Origin: a bacterium UBP6_UBA1196
GTDB taxonomy: Bacteria > UBP6 > UBA1177
NCBI GenBank assembly: GCA_002310035.1
Contig: DBYC01000090.1
Coordinates: 1-44,560 of the forward strand
DNA length: 44,560 nt
Direction: 5' to 3'
The notes beneath the pieces are model-generated. The model made no database searches. It was not told the DNA's origin and was given only the letters and a program-made list of their open reading frames with translations. Below, in pieces: positions 1-8,962 of this stretch (within the stretch, counting starts at the first letter, position 1; each line of letters begins with the position of its first letter). A program made the position numbers and the translations under genes.

Positions 1-537
1 AAACTCGCCGAAACTCCGGCACTTTTCCGAGAGATAAACAATCCTGAAACTTTTCTTCTTGTTCCAAAAGTCAGTTCTGAAAGAAGGTTGTATATTCCTA
101 TAGGATTCTTCGACAGTGAAATCATTTCAACAGATTTAAACTTCATCGTTTCCGATGCTACGCTTTATCATTTCGGTGTTCTAACTTCATCCGTTCACAA
201 TGCTTGGATGCGTGCGGTCTGCGGAAGGTTGAAAAGCGATTACCGTTATTCGAAAGATATTGTCTACAACAACTTTCCGTGGTGCAATCCAACAGACACG
301 CAGAAAGCAAAAATCGAGCAGACAGCGCAGGCAATTCTCGATGCCCGCGCAAAATATCCTGATTCATCACTTGCCGACCTTTACGATGAAACTACGATGC
401 CGCCGGATTTGAGAAAAGCCCACAAAGAAAACGACAAAGCCGTTATGGCAGCTTACGGCTTTAGTCAGAAAATGAGTGAATCAGAGATTATTGCCGAGCT
501 TTTCAAAATGTATGAAAAGCTGATAAAAAAGAAGTGA
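1..537 (+). CDS. MmeI-like type IIL restriction-modification enzyme, C-terminal part (5' end outside window)
   Basis: The reading frame is open from base 1, so the gene begins before the window. The visible ~178 residues match, at roughly 70-75% identity by eye, the end of the complete MmeI-like enzyme at 24694-27681. Shared segments include VSSERR, YIPIGF, GVLTSSVHNAWMR, GRLKSDYRYS and FPWC. They correspond to the end of the target-recognition region and the C-terminal domain of the MmeI family. In that family a single chain both cuts DNA and methylates adenine. The catalytic parts lie upstream and cannot be judged here, so it is unknown whether this is a complete gene or a remnant. DNA similarity to the second copy stops a few bases past the stop codon. 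Confidence 0.85.
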   Translation, partial: KLAETPALFREINNPETFLLVPKVSSERRLYIPIGFFDSEIISTDLNFIVSDATLYHFGVLTSSVHNAWMRAVCGRLKSDYRYSKDIVYNNFPWCNPTDTQKAKIEQTAQAILDARAKYPDSSLADLYDETTMPPDLRKAHKENDKAVMAAYGFSQKMSESEIIAELFKMYEKLIKKK

Positions 538-587
538 GATTTTGCACATACCGGAATTGCTGCTTTGCTCTTACACACGAATACTAC

Positions 588-602
588 GAATTTGACAAAT
601 TC
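588..602. promoter_or_regulatory. Perfect palindrome over the -35 box of the pssA promoter
   Basis: GAATTTG-A-CAAATTC is a 7+1+7 perfect inverted repeat. It contains the first bases of the TTGACA -35 hexamer at 592-597, a position where a bound dimeric regulator would block polymerase. The operator role is inference, and no cognate regulator was identified. Confidence 0.35.
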
Positions 603-619
603 CGATATTTAAGCATAGT
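592..619 (+). promoter_or_regulatory. Likely sigma70-type promoter of the pssA-namZ-hflX operon
   Basis: The -35 is TTGACA (592-597), followed by a 16-base spacer and a CATAGT -10 (614-619, 4 of 6 consensus). It lies about 45 bases before the pssA ATG, in the 127-base gap after the MmeI-like fragment. No convincing terminator hairpin was seen in that gap. Confidence 0.5.
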
Positions 620-664
620 TTTCCGATTTTTTTGGACTTTTAACAACTTGTCAATGAGGTTTTT

Positions 665-1435
665 ATGCTGAAGGAAAATCCGAAGATACTCATTCCCAAT
701 TTTTTTACCGGAACAAATATGCTTATCGGTCTGGTTTCGATTTTTTATTCGATAAGCGGAGATTTTATCAACGCGGCGTGGCTGATTCTTCTCTGCACGG
801 TCATGGACAAACTTGACGGTACGACAGCACGGCTTTTCAAGGCTTCGAGCGATTTCGGCGTAGAATTCGACTCGTTTTCCGACTTCGTTTCGTTCTCGCT
901 TGCTCCGGCAGTTCTTGTTTTTTCATATTTCAGCAAAGAGATGCCGGGCGGAAAGATTCTGGAACATCCCTACTTTGTCGCCATTGTTCCGCTTTATGTC
1001 ATTTTCTGCGCAGTGCGTCTTGCCCGTTACAATTCGTATCAGAGCGAGGATCACGACTATTTCAGCGGTCTCACTTCGACCATGTCTGGCGGACTGATTG
1101 CGCTTTACATGGTTTTTGCAATCGAGAATCCTGATTTTAAATTTCTTCTTTCGACCGATATTGTTGCCGGAATGATGCTGATCCAGGCATGTCTCATGCT
1201 GCTTCCGTTCAAATATCCGAAAGTAAAATTTCCGAAAAACAGGATCGCGCGGGTTTTCGGTGTTTCTTTTTTCCTTTTCCTGTGCTGTCTGATTTTCATG
1301 CGGAAACTTCCGTGGCTGATCTACATTTCTGGAATCATGTATGTTGTCATCGGAGTTCTCAAAACACGCAAAATCGCTGTTTCAATCAATAATTCGGCTG
1401 ATTTCACTCCTGAAAAACAGGAGGAACAGAATTGA
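665..1435 (+). CDS. pssA: CDP-diacylglycerol--serine O-phosphatidyltransferase
   Basis: Integral membrane enzyme that condenses CDP-diacylglycerol with L-serine to give phosphatidylserine, the precursor of phosphatidylethanolamine. The CDP-alcohol phosphatidyltransferase signature is complete near residues 40-75: D-x2-D-G-x2-A-R, then G-x3-D-x3-D. These are the metal- and CDP-binding aspartates and the catalytic pair. Several hydrophobic segments follow. The 256-residue length and the early N-P-N-F-x-T motif suit the PssA branch better than PgsA. The ATG has a GAGGT ribosome site four bases upstream. The stop overlaps the next gene's TTG start, so the two are translationally coupled. Confidence 0.9.
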   Translation: MLKENPKILIPNFFTGTNMLIGLVSIFYSISGDFINAAWLILLCTVMDKLDGTTARLFKASSDFGVEFDSFSDFVSFSLAPAVLVFSYFSKEMPGGKILEHPYFVAIVPLYVIFCAVRLARYNSYQSEDHDYFSGLTSTMSGGLIALYMVFAIENPDFKFLLSTDIVAGMMLIQACLMLLPFKYPKVKFPKNRIARVFGVSFFLFLCCLIFMRKLPWLIYISGIMYVVIGVLKTRKIAVSINNSADFTPEKQEEQN

Positions 1436-2607
1436 CTTTGCGCAGAAAACTGCTTCAGGGAATAGACACTTTCGATTATTCCATTCTCAAAGGAAAAAAA
1501 GTCGCCGTCATCGCCAATTTTACTTCGATTGACAAAAACGGCGTCTCGCTGATTGAAAAAATGCAGAACTACGGCTTGAACATCACCGCGGTCTTCAGCC
1601 CAGAACACGGATATTTTCCAGTCGCCCAGGACATGGAATGTGTAGGAACAGAGAATAAAATCAACAACATACCTGTTTTCTCGCTTTACGGAGCATCCGT
1701 TGAAACGCTGTCGCCGAAAAATGAACTTTTTGACCTTTTCGATACGGTTGTTTACGACATTCAGGATATCGGTTCGCGTTATTACACCTACCTTGCGACA
1801 CTTGCGATGTTCATGGACAAGCTGCAGGAAAATCCGCGCGAACTTATCGTTCTTGACAGAATGAACCCGATCGGCGGAAAATTCGAAGGCTCGCTTCTCG
1901 ATAGTGGAAACTACAGCAGTTTCGTAGGATATGTCCCGCTTTTTCACCGTCACGGCATGACTTCAGGAGAGATCGCGCTTTACTACTACAACTTAAAAAA
2001 ATACGATTTCCCCTTGAAAATCGGGAAACTTCAAGGCTGGAAGCGTGATTCTTACGCAGACGAATACGACTATTCGTGGCTTCCGACTTCACCTAACATG
2101 CCCACTCTCGACACTGCGATACTCTACCCCGGCGGCTGCCTTCTCGAAGGGACCGAACTTTCTGAAGGACGCGGCACAACAATGCCTTTCCTTCTTGCCG
2201 GAACGACCGGAATTGACCCTTTCAAACTGAAAAAGGAACTCGATAAAGAAAATATCCCTGGGATCACTTTCATTCCGATGGAGTTCCGCCCGATGTTCCA
2301 GAAACAGTCGATGAAACGCTGCGGAGGAGTTTACATAGCCCTCACCGACCGCGAAAAAGTCAAACCGCTCAGGGCCTACATCTCGATAATCCAGGTTTTC
2401 CGCAAAATGTTGGGAGACAACGGATTTTTCAGGGCAAAACCTTATGAATTTATTGATAAAATTCCTGCGATCGAACTTCTTTTGGGTGACCGGACGCTTA
2501 TTGACATGTTCTACAACTTCGCTCCTGCCGGTGAAATCGATTCGTATTTAAAGAAATGCGAAGAAAATTTTGAAGAACAATTCAAAAAATTCAGGATATA
2601 CGATTGA
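1432..2607 (+). CDS. DUF1343 / NamZ-like exo-beta-N-acetylmuramidase family protein
   Basis: Carries the hallmark blocks of the DUF1343 family, whose studied member NamZ removes terminal MurNAc from muropeptides: S-P-E-H-G near residue 60, Y-D-I-Q-D-I-G-S-R-Y-Y-T-Y near 105, L-D-R-x-N-P near 140, S-P-N-M-P-T, and E-G-T-x-L-S-E-G-R-G-T-T. It is 391 residues long, about family length. The start is TTG, overlapping the pssA stop as TTGA, with an AGGAGGA ribosome site just upstream. No signal peptide is seen, so this copy probably acts in the cytoplasm on recycled wall sugars, unlike exported relatives. It also overlaps the next gene through TTGA. The family call is firm; the substrate is inferred. 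Confidence 0.85.
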   Translation: MTLRRKLLQGIDTFDYSILKGKKVAVIANFTSIDKNGVSLIEKMQNYGLNITAVFSPEHGYFPVAQDMECVGTENKINNIPVFSLYGASVETLSPKNELFDLFDTVVYDIQDIGSRYYTYLATLAMFMDKLQENPRELIVLDRMNPIGGKFEGSLLDSGNYSSFVGYVPLFHRHGMTSGEIALYYYNLKKYDFPLKIGKLQGWKRDSYADEYDYSWLPTSPNMPTLDTAILYPGGCLLEGTELSEGRGTTMPFLLAGTTGIDPFKLKKELDKENIPGITFIPMEFRPMFQKQSMKRCGGVYIALTDREKVKPLRAYISIIQVFRKMLGDNGFFRAKPYEFIDKIPAIELLLGDRTLIDMFYNFAPAGEIDSYLKKCEENFEEQFKKFRIYD

Positions 2608-4007
2608 TTTTCAGCCAGGAACAAGTTCTTAAGATCATTAAGGAAAATCCTTTAAACGCAATAAAATTGATGTTTCTTTCAAAAGGAGCTGTCACACATA
2701 GCACGATTTTTGTCTCGAACTGGGATCTTTTCGATTTTCTGGAGAAACTCAAAGCCTCGAACGACTTTGATACGATCCTGATTGCGGCAAAAAGCGCCCC
2801 GAAAATAGTTGAAATCAGGAGTTTTATGGATGGGCTTCTTCTGCAGGATCTGGCTTTAGTAGAACATGATGATGAAAAAATCCCTGAAAATATCACTCTT
2901 TTTTATAAAACTTCTTCAAAGATCCAGAAAATTTCAAGCCCTTTTTTCCTTTTCAAAGAACCTTCGAAAAAAGAGATCACCGATAACCCGACAGCCGCGT
3001 TTTTTTCGTCCGAAAGCACCGCGTCAGCTATCGCCGAGAACATAAAACTTGCCGAAGACGCCGGATTTTCAATAACAGAATCGTTTGTAGTCTCGGCACA
3101 GTCTCTGAAAAACGGCACAAACCGCATTTCGGAGCTTCTTAAAACCGCGACAGAAGTGGAAAACATAATTCTCTTTTCCGATACAAGTGCATCGTTTCTT
3201 TCAAAACTCGAGAAAGCTACAAATCTGACGGTTCTTTCACGCGACGACCTCATAATTTCGATATTCAATGCCAGGGCCGAGGGAACCGGTGGAAAACTCA
3301 AGCTCGCAAGCGCCGTCGTAGCGAAGGAAAAGGCAGCTTTCCGCAATAAAATAACAGGTTTGAGCAGAATAAAAGGTGGAATCGGCCTTAAAGGTCCCGG
3401 AGAAACCAAAGAAGAAGAGCGGAAACGGATACTCAAAAACAAGGAAAAAAATGTGCGGAAACAGCTTGAAAACGAGTTCTCGCGCCTTGAGTTCCAGCGC
3501 AAATTCAGAAAAAGAAGCCGTATAGCGACCGTCGCGATCGTAGGATATACGAACGCAGGCAAATCGACCCTTTTCAACGCGCTTCTCAACGAGGAGGCAA
3601 CAAAGGAAAGCGACAGATTTTTCAGCTCGATCGACCCTAAAATAAGAAAGTTCAGTCTCTTCGGAAAACCTGTTTTTCTCCTCGACACTGTCGGATTCAT
3701 ATCGAACATGTCAAACGACATAACAGACGCATTCAACGCCACTTTTTCTGAGATCGCCGCGTCAGACCTGATCCTCCACATCATCGACTCCACAGAAAAA
3801 GGATGGGAGGAGAGAAAAAAATTCGTCGAGACGCTCCTCACAGGAAACGGCTGCGAAAAACGGAACATTGTCCCGCTCCTTTCAAAAAAAGGAAAAATCA
3901 AGATAAAACAGCCTCTGAGAAAAGGCTTCTTCTACGATGCTTTTGATCCAGAAGACATCACAAAAATCAAAAAATTCATTTTTGACAGACTGAGTGAAGA
4001 GGAATGA
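2604..4007 (+). CDS. hflX: HflX-family GTPase with altered G4 motif
   Basis: HflX proteins bind the 50S ribosomal subunit and split or rescue stalled ribosomes. An N-terminal HflX domain (to about residue 235) precedes a coiled linker with the family signature G-G-I-G-L-K-G-P-G-E-T-K. A G domain follows, with G1 G-Y-T-N-A-G-K-S-T and G3 D-T-V-G-F. The expected G4 motif N-K-x-D, which selects guanine, is not recognisable: the equivalent segment reads L-L-S-K-K-G-K. G2 is also unusual, with S-S-I-D-P in place of T-L-D-P. The protein is 467 residues, slightly longer than E. coli HflX. It starts at a TTG overlapping the previous stop (TTGA) and ends 11 bases from the convergent lipoprotein gene. 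Confidence 0.85.
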   Translation: MIFSQEQVLKIIKENPLNAIKLMFLSKGAVTHSTIFVSNWDLFDFLEKLKASNDFDTILIAAKSAPKIVEIRSFMDGLLLQDLALVEHDDEKIPENITLFYKTSSKIQKISSPFFLFKEPSKKEITDNPTAAFFSSESTASAIAENIKLAEDAGFSITESFVVSAQSLKNGTNRISELLKTATEVENIILFSDTSASFLSKLEKATNLTVLSRDDLIISIFNARAEGTGGKLKLASAVVAKEKAAFRNKITGLSRIKGGIGLKGPGETKEEERKRILKNKEKNVRKQLENEFSRLEFQRKFRKRSRIATVAIVGYTNAGKSTLFNALLNEEATKESDRFFSSIDPKIRKFSLFGKPVFLLDTVGFISNMSNDITDAFNATFSEIAASDLILHIIDSTEKGWEERKKFVETLLTGNGCEKRNIVPLLSKKGKIKIKQPLRKGFFYDAFDPEDITKIKKFIFDRLSEEE

Positions 4008-4018
4008 ACAGCATAAAT

Positions 4019-7000
4019 TCACTTCAACTCAACTGTTCGCGAAACACTTTGTGAACAATTTACTTTTGCAGCCATTTTGTTGTTGCATTTTTTGCAGTCA
4101 GACATAGTAAAATTCGTCGCGCACCACTCCGATGTTTCACCCAAAGAATCAAGATATGTCGCCGATTCAGCACTGCTTACGGAACTGTCAGACTTGACAT
4201 CGAATGTTTTGCCACAGTTATAATTTATACGCAGGCTGGTGTCAGCTGAAAAAGAGTGAGTCCTGACAACACAATAATGTCCGCATTCCTCCTCGTCGGA
4301 ATTCCAGCCGTCGTCTTCTTCCCTGTGATAATGAAGCGCTGATTTATAAAAATCGAAATCACCGGTGACTTTGAATTTGCCGTCAGTGATTTTATCGACA
4401 GAAACAGCGCTATCCAAAAGAGTGCTGCCGCCGCAGAGCGAGGGATAGTAAGCCGTCAGATTCAGAGTGTAGTCGCTGGAAGCGAGACATTTGGGTTTAG
4501 TGTAATTTATTTCCAGCGCACCGTTCTTATAGCTTATTTTCGCGTTGTCGGCCTTTTCATCCGATTCAAGAAGGCAGTAAAGGTATGCCTTTTTTGAAGA
4601 ACTCTGCGTAAATGTTCTGGATACGGTCGTGTTGTCAGCAAATGTCACCAGCGCCTCCATTTTTCTGTATTGACCAGTTCCCATATTCAGTTCCGCCAGA
4701 CTTCCTGAATATATGCTGCTAAGCGAAGAGACTGCCCCGCCGAAAAGATCTGTGGTAAAAGACTTTTCCACAATCTGATATTTCGTATTATCCTGCAGAA
4801 CTCCGTTCAAATAACGGCCGTACAGGTTAAGCTTTATTTTCTTGATTTCAGCTATTCCGCCTGAACCGGCTACAACCTTGACCTTGAATGTTCCGTTTTT
4901 CCGCAGGAACTGCCCTTCGACTGGTTCGAGCGTCAGAGAAAGGTCCTGTGTGTTGAAATACTTGAATTCGGCCGAATCTGTTCTTGTGGTTGCAGCGGAT
5001 CTGCTGACGACCGTGACTGTGTAATAACCGCTGCCGGGAAGATCGGACGGATTGATCATGACCGCGTTCCGGCATATGCTTGAAAACGCCGTATCGCCCT
5101 TTTTGGTTATTCTGCATTCATATTCGACGCCGCTTTTTTCTTTCCATGTCACATCAAGACGCCCTTTATCCGTGACAAAACGGTCGACTGTCAGATTTAT
5201 AGGTTCCGTAACCGACATATCCATTTCGACAGGTTCGCTCACTTCGACATAGTTGCCGACCTCGTCATAAGCTCTGATCCGGATATTGTTGAGTCCGTTC
5301 TCGCTCCCTTCCAGATTGCAGTAGAACTTGTTGCAGGTACCTTGATTATTTTCAGAAAGCGATTCACTATTAGGAACATAGCTGCAGTATTTGAACCATC
5401 CGGTCCGTGTATTCTGGATTATGACCTGCATGTTTCCCGGCAAGGAGTAGTTATCGGTAAAAGTAAGAAGAATCTGAGGCTGATACTGGCCCCATACCGT
5501 AAAAAATTCGGATGCGGAACAGTTGGCTAAACTAAGGCATGGTTTCCCGACAAAACCGTTTGAAGAACTGTCGACGCACTCCTTAAAAACAGACTGTTCC
5601 TCGTCAAACCCCCAGTAAAACGGCGGCTGGGTATCGATGAAAACGGAACCTACCGATTCGGAAAAATCCCCGTTGGCACAGTTGCCCACCTCATCGCATG
5701 CTGAAAGATAGGCTTTACACTCCACAAGGTTAAAATCTCCTTCAGGTTTTAGCAGATTTTCAAAAGAAATGGTTTCGTCAGCCGCAACGTACGGTCTGGT
5801 ATACTGGGCATTCTGAGTCTGGAGCCTGTCCTGACAGACAATTTTTACACTCCACAGGTATACATCATCGTCAGGATTGACCAGAGAAACATTGAAATTA
5901 TTCTGATTCGTGACATTGCTGCCGAAAAGGATCTTTCCGTTTGACTCGACCCTGATGACAGGAAGTTCCGGCGGCGTGCCGTCAACTTCGAATCTCGCTG
6001 AAACTGTTGAAAAATTTCCCGAATAATCGAATGCCGAAACAGTGAAAATATAGATCCCGTCAACTTTATCTATCCGCCCTTCCGCAATAGCATTGCTGAC
6101 CGCATTTACAAATTCCGCGCCGTCAAAAACACACTCTGCTTCACCGCATTCAGCCGGAGTGTACGCAAAAATATCCGTTTCAGCATCGGCCTCTTCCTTC
6201 GACAGAACGGAATAGATCTTTTTTATTCTGTTGTCAGAGACATTCCATGAAACCAGAACATCATCAGGTCTGACGGGAACTTCAGGAACATTGATGGCAA
6301 CAAACGGCTTTTTGTCATCCAGAAATCCAAAGATCTCTTTTTCAGTAGTGTTGAAAGCTATATCCTGAGCAGAGACCGAAAAAGGAATCTTTTTCTCCAT
6401 TGGAGGCTGCCCTTCGTCCGAATATTCAAGCAGGAAAGCGAATTCTGTTTCCGAACCGGAAAAACCGCCGGGCGGCATATCAAGCGGATCTGTCTTTTTT
6501 ATGCTGAACAACAGGTTTCCGTCCATACTTTTCACGCTGACAGAATTAACATCTATGAAATTGCCCTCATGCGGAACCACCTTGAATTTCAGCAGAAAAG
6601 CTTTGGCGAAGTAAGGAATGATTCCTGCACCGAGATCATATTCGCTATTTTCATCTTCACCCTTGCCGTAATTTCCGAGATAGCCTACTATTTCCGTCGT
6701 TTCGGAACTCTTGATTTCAAAAAGATCCGTAAAAACGAACGAATTTATCTCGACCCCGGTCCAGTCTATCGGAACGATATCGCTTCCTGCAGGAAACAGG
6801 AACTGATCAGTATTCGAAGAAATCGTATTGACAATGTTCCCGAGCTGTGTGAATCCGGTATCATTGAAACCGCTCGCAAGAAACCGTTTTACCGAAAGGG
6901 CATAATAATATCGGAAAAAATTGGAATCGAGTTCCGATCCGCCGCTTTTTTCGCCGAAACTGAGCTGCGTCCCGCCGTTCCTGCCGTCAAAACTCAAATC

Positions 7001-8962
7001 CCTGTAATCTTCATCCAGAAGCTGCAGCACCCTGACAATGTTATACTTTCCGTGTTCGCTACCAGTCTTTGTCTCCCAAAAGTACGCCAGATATTCCATA
7101 CCGGCCAGAAGAGCGTAGTATTTTGTCGCGTTGTCAAAAGATTTTGTGTTCAAAGGTTCTTCATTCCACTCAAAAGAATAACTTAAATGTTTTGACAAAT
7201 GCTCCTTAGACTGTTTGTAAAGCTCATCAGGCGGAACATCGCCCTTTCCGCTTCTTGCAATGAAAACATACGATTCCACTGTGGTAAGCGGAGTAACAAC
7301 AATATCTTCGTCAGAAACAGGTCTGTATACCGCGGACAAAGTGCCGTTAAAAATCCTCTCTTCCTCACTGTTGTCCGAGACAACAGGCCTGTATCTGCCG
7401 CCGGAAACAGAAAAGCGGCATATTTCACCTAGTTTGACAGGAATGCCGCGATCGGCAGAAAATGTCTCTTTAGCGGTTTTGTCATAGAAATCACCGCCGC
7501 ATGAAACCGAGATACTGCCGATATCGGAAAGCTGATTCGCTATATAGGCCTTAACATTGACAAGAACGGTGTTTTTCACAAAAAACGGAAAAGAGACCTT
7601 GTATTTCATGCCATTCACCCCGGCAGAGCATTCAAGGATGTTTTTCCCGTCAGGCAGTTCCTCGGTATTCACAACGGTTTTATACTGATATGCCGCACTG
7701 CTGCTGTCCGCCGCAGGCAAGCCGTTGACTGAACATTCCAGATCTTCCACCGCATAAACCTTATGTGTCGCCTCGACTTTGATGTCGATCGTGTTTCTTG
7801 CCGGATTTTCTTCGCCGGCACAGGAATTAAGAGTGCCGTGTTCATAAAAATAAGCCACGACTTCAGGCATTTCATTGTTTATAAGTATCGATTTCTCTTC
7901 AGCTTTAACATCAACGCCGTTGCTGGCTTCACACCGGATCAGAGCGGTGGCGCCGTTTTCCATGCTTTCAGAAGAAAACGAACCTTTGAAAAAGGCGTTT
8001 TTTTCATCTTTGTCGGCAATTTTCACGCCGTTCACGGAACAGTTTAATAACACCACGGATTTTTCCGGCCTTGCCGCAGCCTCTACAACCACTGTGCCGC
8101 CCAGATATTCGCTTTCCGCTCCTTTCATCCCTTCGCGGTATGCCTCGATCTCTATTTCGACCGAAGTTTTTTCCCCTTTTCCGTCTCCGAGAAAGGCCGC
8201 TTCTGAATTTCTGATTTTCCCGCTCCACTCCTTGACTTCCGACACGGAAAAACGGTCACTGACAGAACTCAGGGCATCAGCGACCGTTCCTTTCATAACA
8301 GCCGCATTGATCTGCATAGTTCCGAATATGGAAGCTGTCGAACCGTTTATAACGCTGTCGTCACCCAGATCCGCTGCAAGGAGATCCAGCAGAGTTTCCG
8401 TGGAAAACTGCGTCTCCGCAGCGGTCTCGTTGGCTTTCGAGACACTTTCCGCAATTCTGGCAAAGGCCTGCTGCCAAAGATAACGCTTCGTAGCATCTGT
8501 AAGACTGCTCTGAAGTTCCGGAAAAACATCACCTGAAATGCCGAGATATTCGAACCACTCTTTCCTTGAAGTTTCAGAGTCGTATTTTTCGATAAAAGAG
8601 GAAAGAAAATCTACGGTAACTGTCGTTTCGGAATTTTCGCCGATCTTCACGCTCCTTTCGGTGCACCCGTTCCACGCGACAGGTTCCGCAGAAGAAACAA
8701 GATCTATCGTTCCGCCGCATACTTTGACGTTAAAATCCCCGCTTTCCTGAATGGAAAGGAAAGTGTATTCCCCTTTTTCATCGGTTTTCCCGGAAGCGAC
8801 AGGCGATTCACCGCGGAAGATTCCGACTTCCGCATTTTTCTGAAGCGATCTGACAGTGAGATCGAACTCGAGAATACCGTTATCGGGCCTTTTGCCGTCG
8901 CATGAAGATGCAAAGAGGCAGAGAAGTGCAGCAATAAAAAACAGAGAGCGTTTTTTGTTCAT
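4019..8962 (-). CDS. Giant Ig-like lipoprotein, last gene of the T4SS-like operon
   Basis: A 1647-residue predicted lipoprotein. Its signal peptide ends at Cys21 in the context L-F-A-S-S-C, followed by Asp at +2. The start is ATG at 8962, with GGGGGAAAG upstream and an ATGA overlap with the barrel gene; an upstream in-frame extension lacks a signal sequence. The N-terminus holds a carboxypeptidase-regulatory-like fold (V-A-S-G-K-T-D-E-K-G-E-Y-T-F). Several bacterial Ig-like stretches with G-N-x-S/V and D-G-T-P-P-E-L-P motifs follow, and the last ~200 residues are cysteine-rich. No enzyme motif was recognised. By context it is a surface-exposed or periplasm-spanning partner, or a substrate, of the secretion apparatus. 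An adhesin is the simplest alternative. Confidence 0.7.
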   Translation of the reverse strand: MNKKRSLFFIAALLCLFASSCDGKRPDNGILEFDLTVRSLQKNAEVGIFRGESPVASGKTDEKGEYTFLSIQESGDFNVKVCGGTIDLVSSAEPVAWNGCTERSVKIGENSETTVTVDFLSSFIEKYDSETSRKEWFEYLGISGDVFPELQSSLTDATKRYLWQQAFARIAESVSKANETAAETQFSTETLLDLLAADLGDDSVINGSTASIFGTMQINAAVMKGTVADALSSVSDRFSVSEVKEWSGKIRNSEAAFLGDGKGEKTSVEIEIEAYREGMKGAESEYLGGTVVVEAAARPEKSVVLLNCSVNGVKIADKDEKNAFFKGSFSSESMENGATALIRCEASNGVDVKAEEKSILINNEMPEVVAYFYEHGTLNSCAGEENPARNTIDIKVEATHKVYAVEDLECSVNGLPAADSSSAAYQYKTVVNTEELPDGKNILECSAGVNGMKYKVSFPFFVKNTVLVNVKAYIANQLSDIGSISVSCGGDFYDKTAKETFSADRGIPVKLGEICRFSVSGGRYRPVVSDNSEEERIFNGTLSAVYRPVSDEDIVVTPLTTVESYVFIARSGKGDVPPDELYKQSKEHLSKHLSYSFEWNEEPLNTKSFDNATKYYALLAGMEYLAYFWETKTGSEHGKYNIVRVLQLLDEDYRDLSFDGRNGGTQLSFGEKSGGSELDSNFFRYYYALSVKRFLASGFNDTGFTQLGNIVNTISSNTDQFLFPAGSDIVPIDWTGVEINSFVFTDLFEIKSSETTEIVGYLGNYGKGEDENSEYDLGAGIIPYFAKAFLLKFKVVPHEGNFIDVNSVSVKSMDGNLLFSIKKTDPLDMPPGGFSGSETEFAFLLEYSDEGQPPMEKKIPFSVSAQDIAFNTTEKEIFGFLDDKKPFVAINVPEVPVRPDDVLVSWNVSDNRIKKIYSVLSKEEADAETDIFAYTPAECGEAECVFDGAEFVNAVSNAIAEGRIDKVDGIYIFTVSAFDYSGNFSTVSARFEVDGTPPELPVIRVESNGKILFGSNVTNQNNFNVSLVNPDDDVYLWSVKIVCQDRLQTQNAQYTRPYVAADETISFENLLKPEGDFNLVECKAYLSACDEVGNCANGDFSESVGSVFIDTQPPFYWGFDEEQSVFKECVDSSSNGFVGKPCLSLANCSASEFFTVWGQYQPQILLTFTDNYSLPGNMQVIIQNTRTGWFKYCSYVPNSESLSENNQGTCNKFYCNLEGSENGLNNIRIRAYDEVGNYVEVSEPVEMDMSVTEPINLTVDRFVTDKGRLDVTWKEKSGVEYECRITKKGDTAFSSICRNAVMINPSDLPGSGYYTVTVVSRSAATTRTDSAEFKYFNTQDLSLTLEPVEGQFLRKNGTFKVKVVAGSGGIAEIKKIKLNLYGRYLNGVLQDNTKYQIVEKSFTTDLFGGAVSSLSSIYSGSLAELNMGTGQYRKMEALVTFADNTTVSRTFTQSSSKKAYLYCLLESDEKADNAKISYKNGALEINYTKPKCLASSDYTLNLTAYYPSLCGGSTLLDSAVSVDKITDGKFKVTGDFDFYKSALHYHREEDDGWNSDEEECGHYCVVRTHSFSADTSLRINYNCGKTFDVKSDSSVSSAESATYLDSLGETSEWCATNFTMSDCKKCNNKMAAKVNCSQSVSRTVELK

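Noticed and set aside
2903..3901. 332-codon open frame on the minus strand inside hflX
   Set aside because: It is antisense to a clear GTPase gene, has low-complexity Ser/Phe/Arg composition, and has no ribosome site or recognisable domain.
6569..8483. Plus-strand open frames of about 200 codons inside the giant lipoprotein gene
   Set aside because: They are by-products of codon bias on the other strand, with no ribosome site and no domain.
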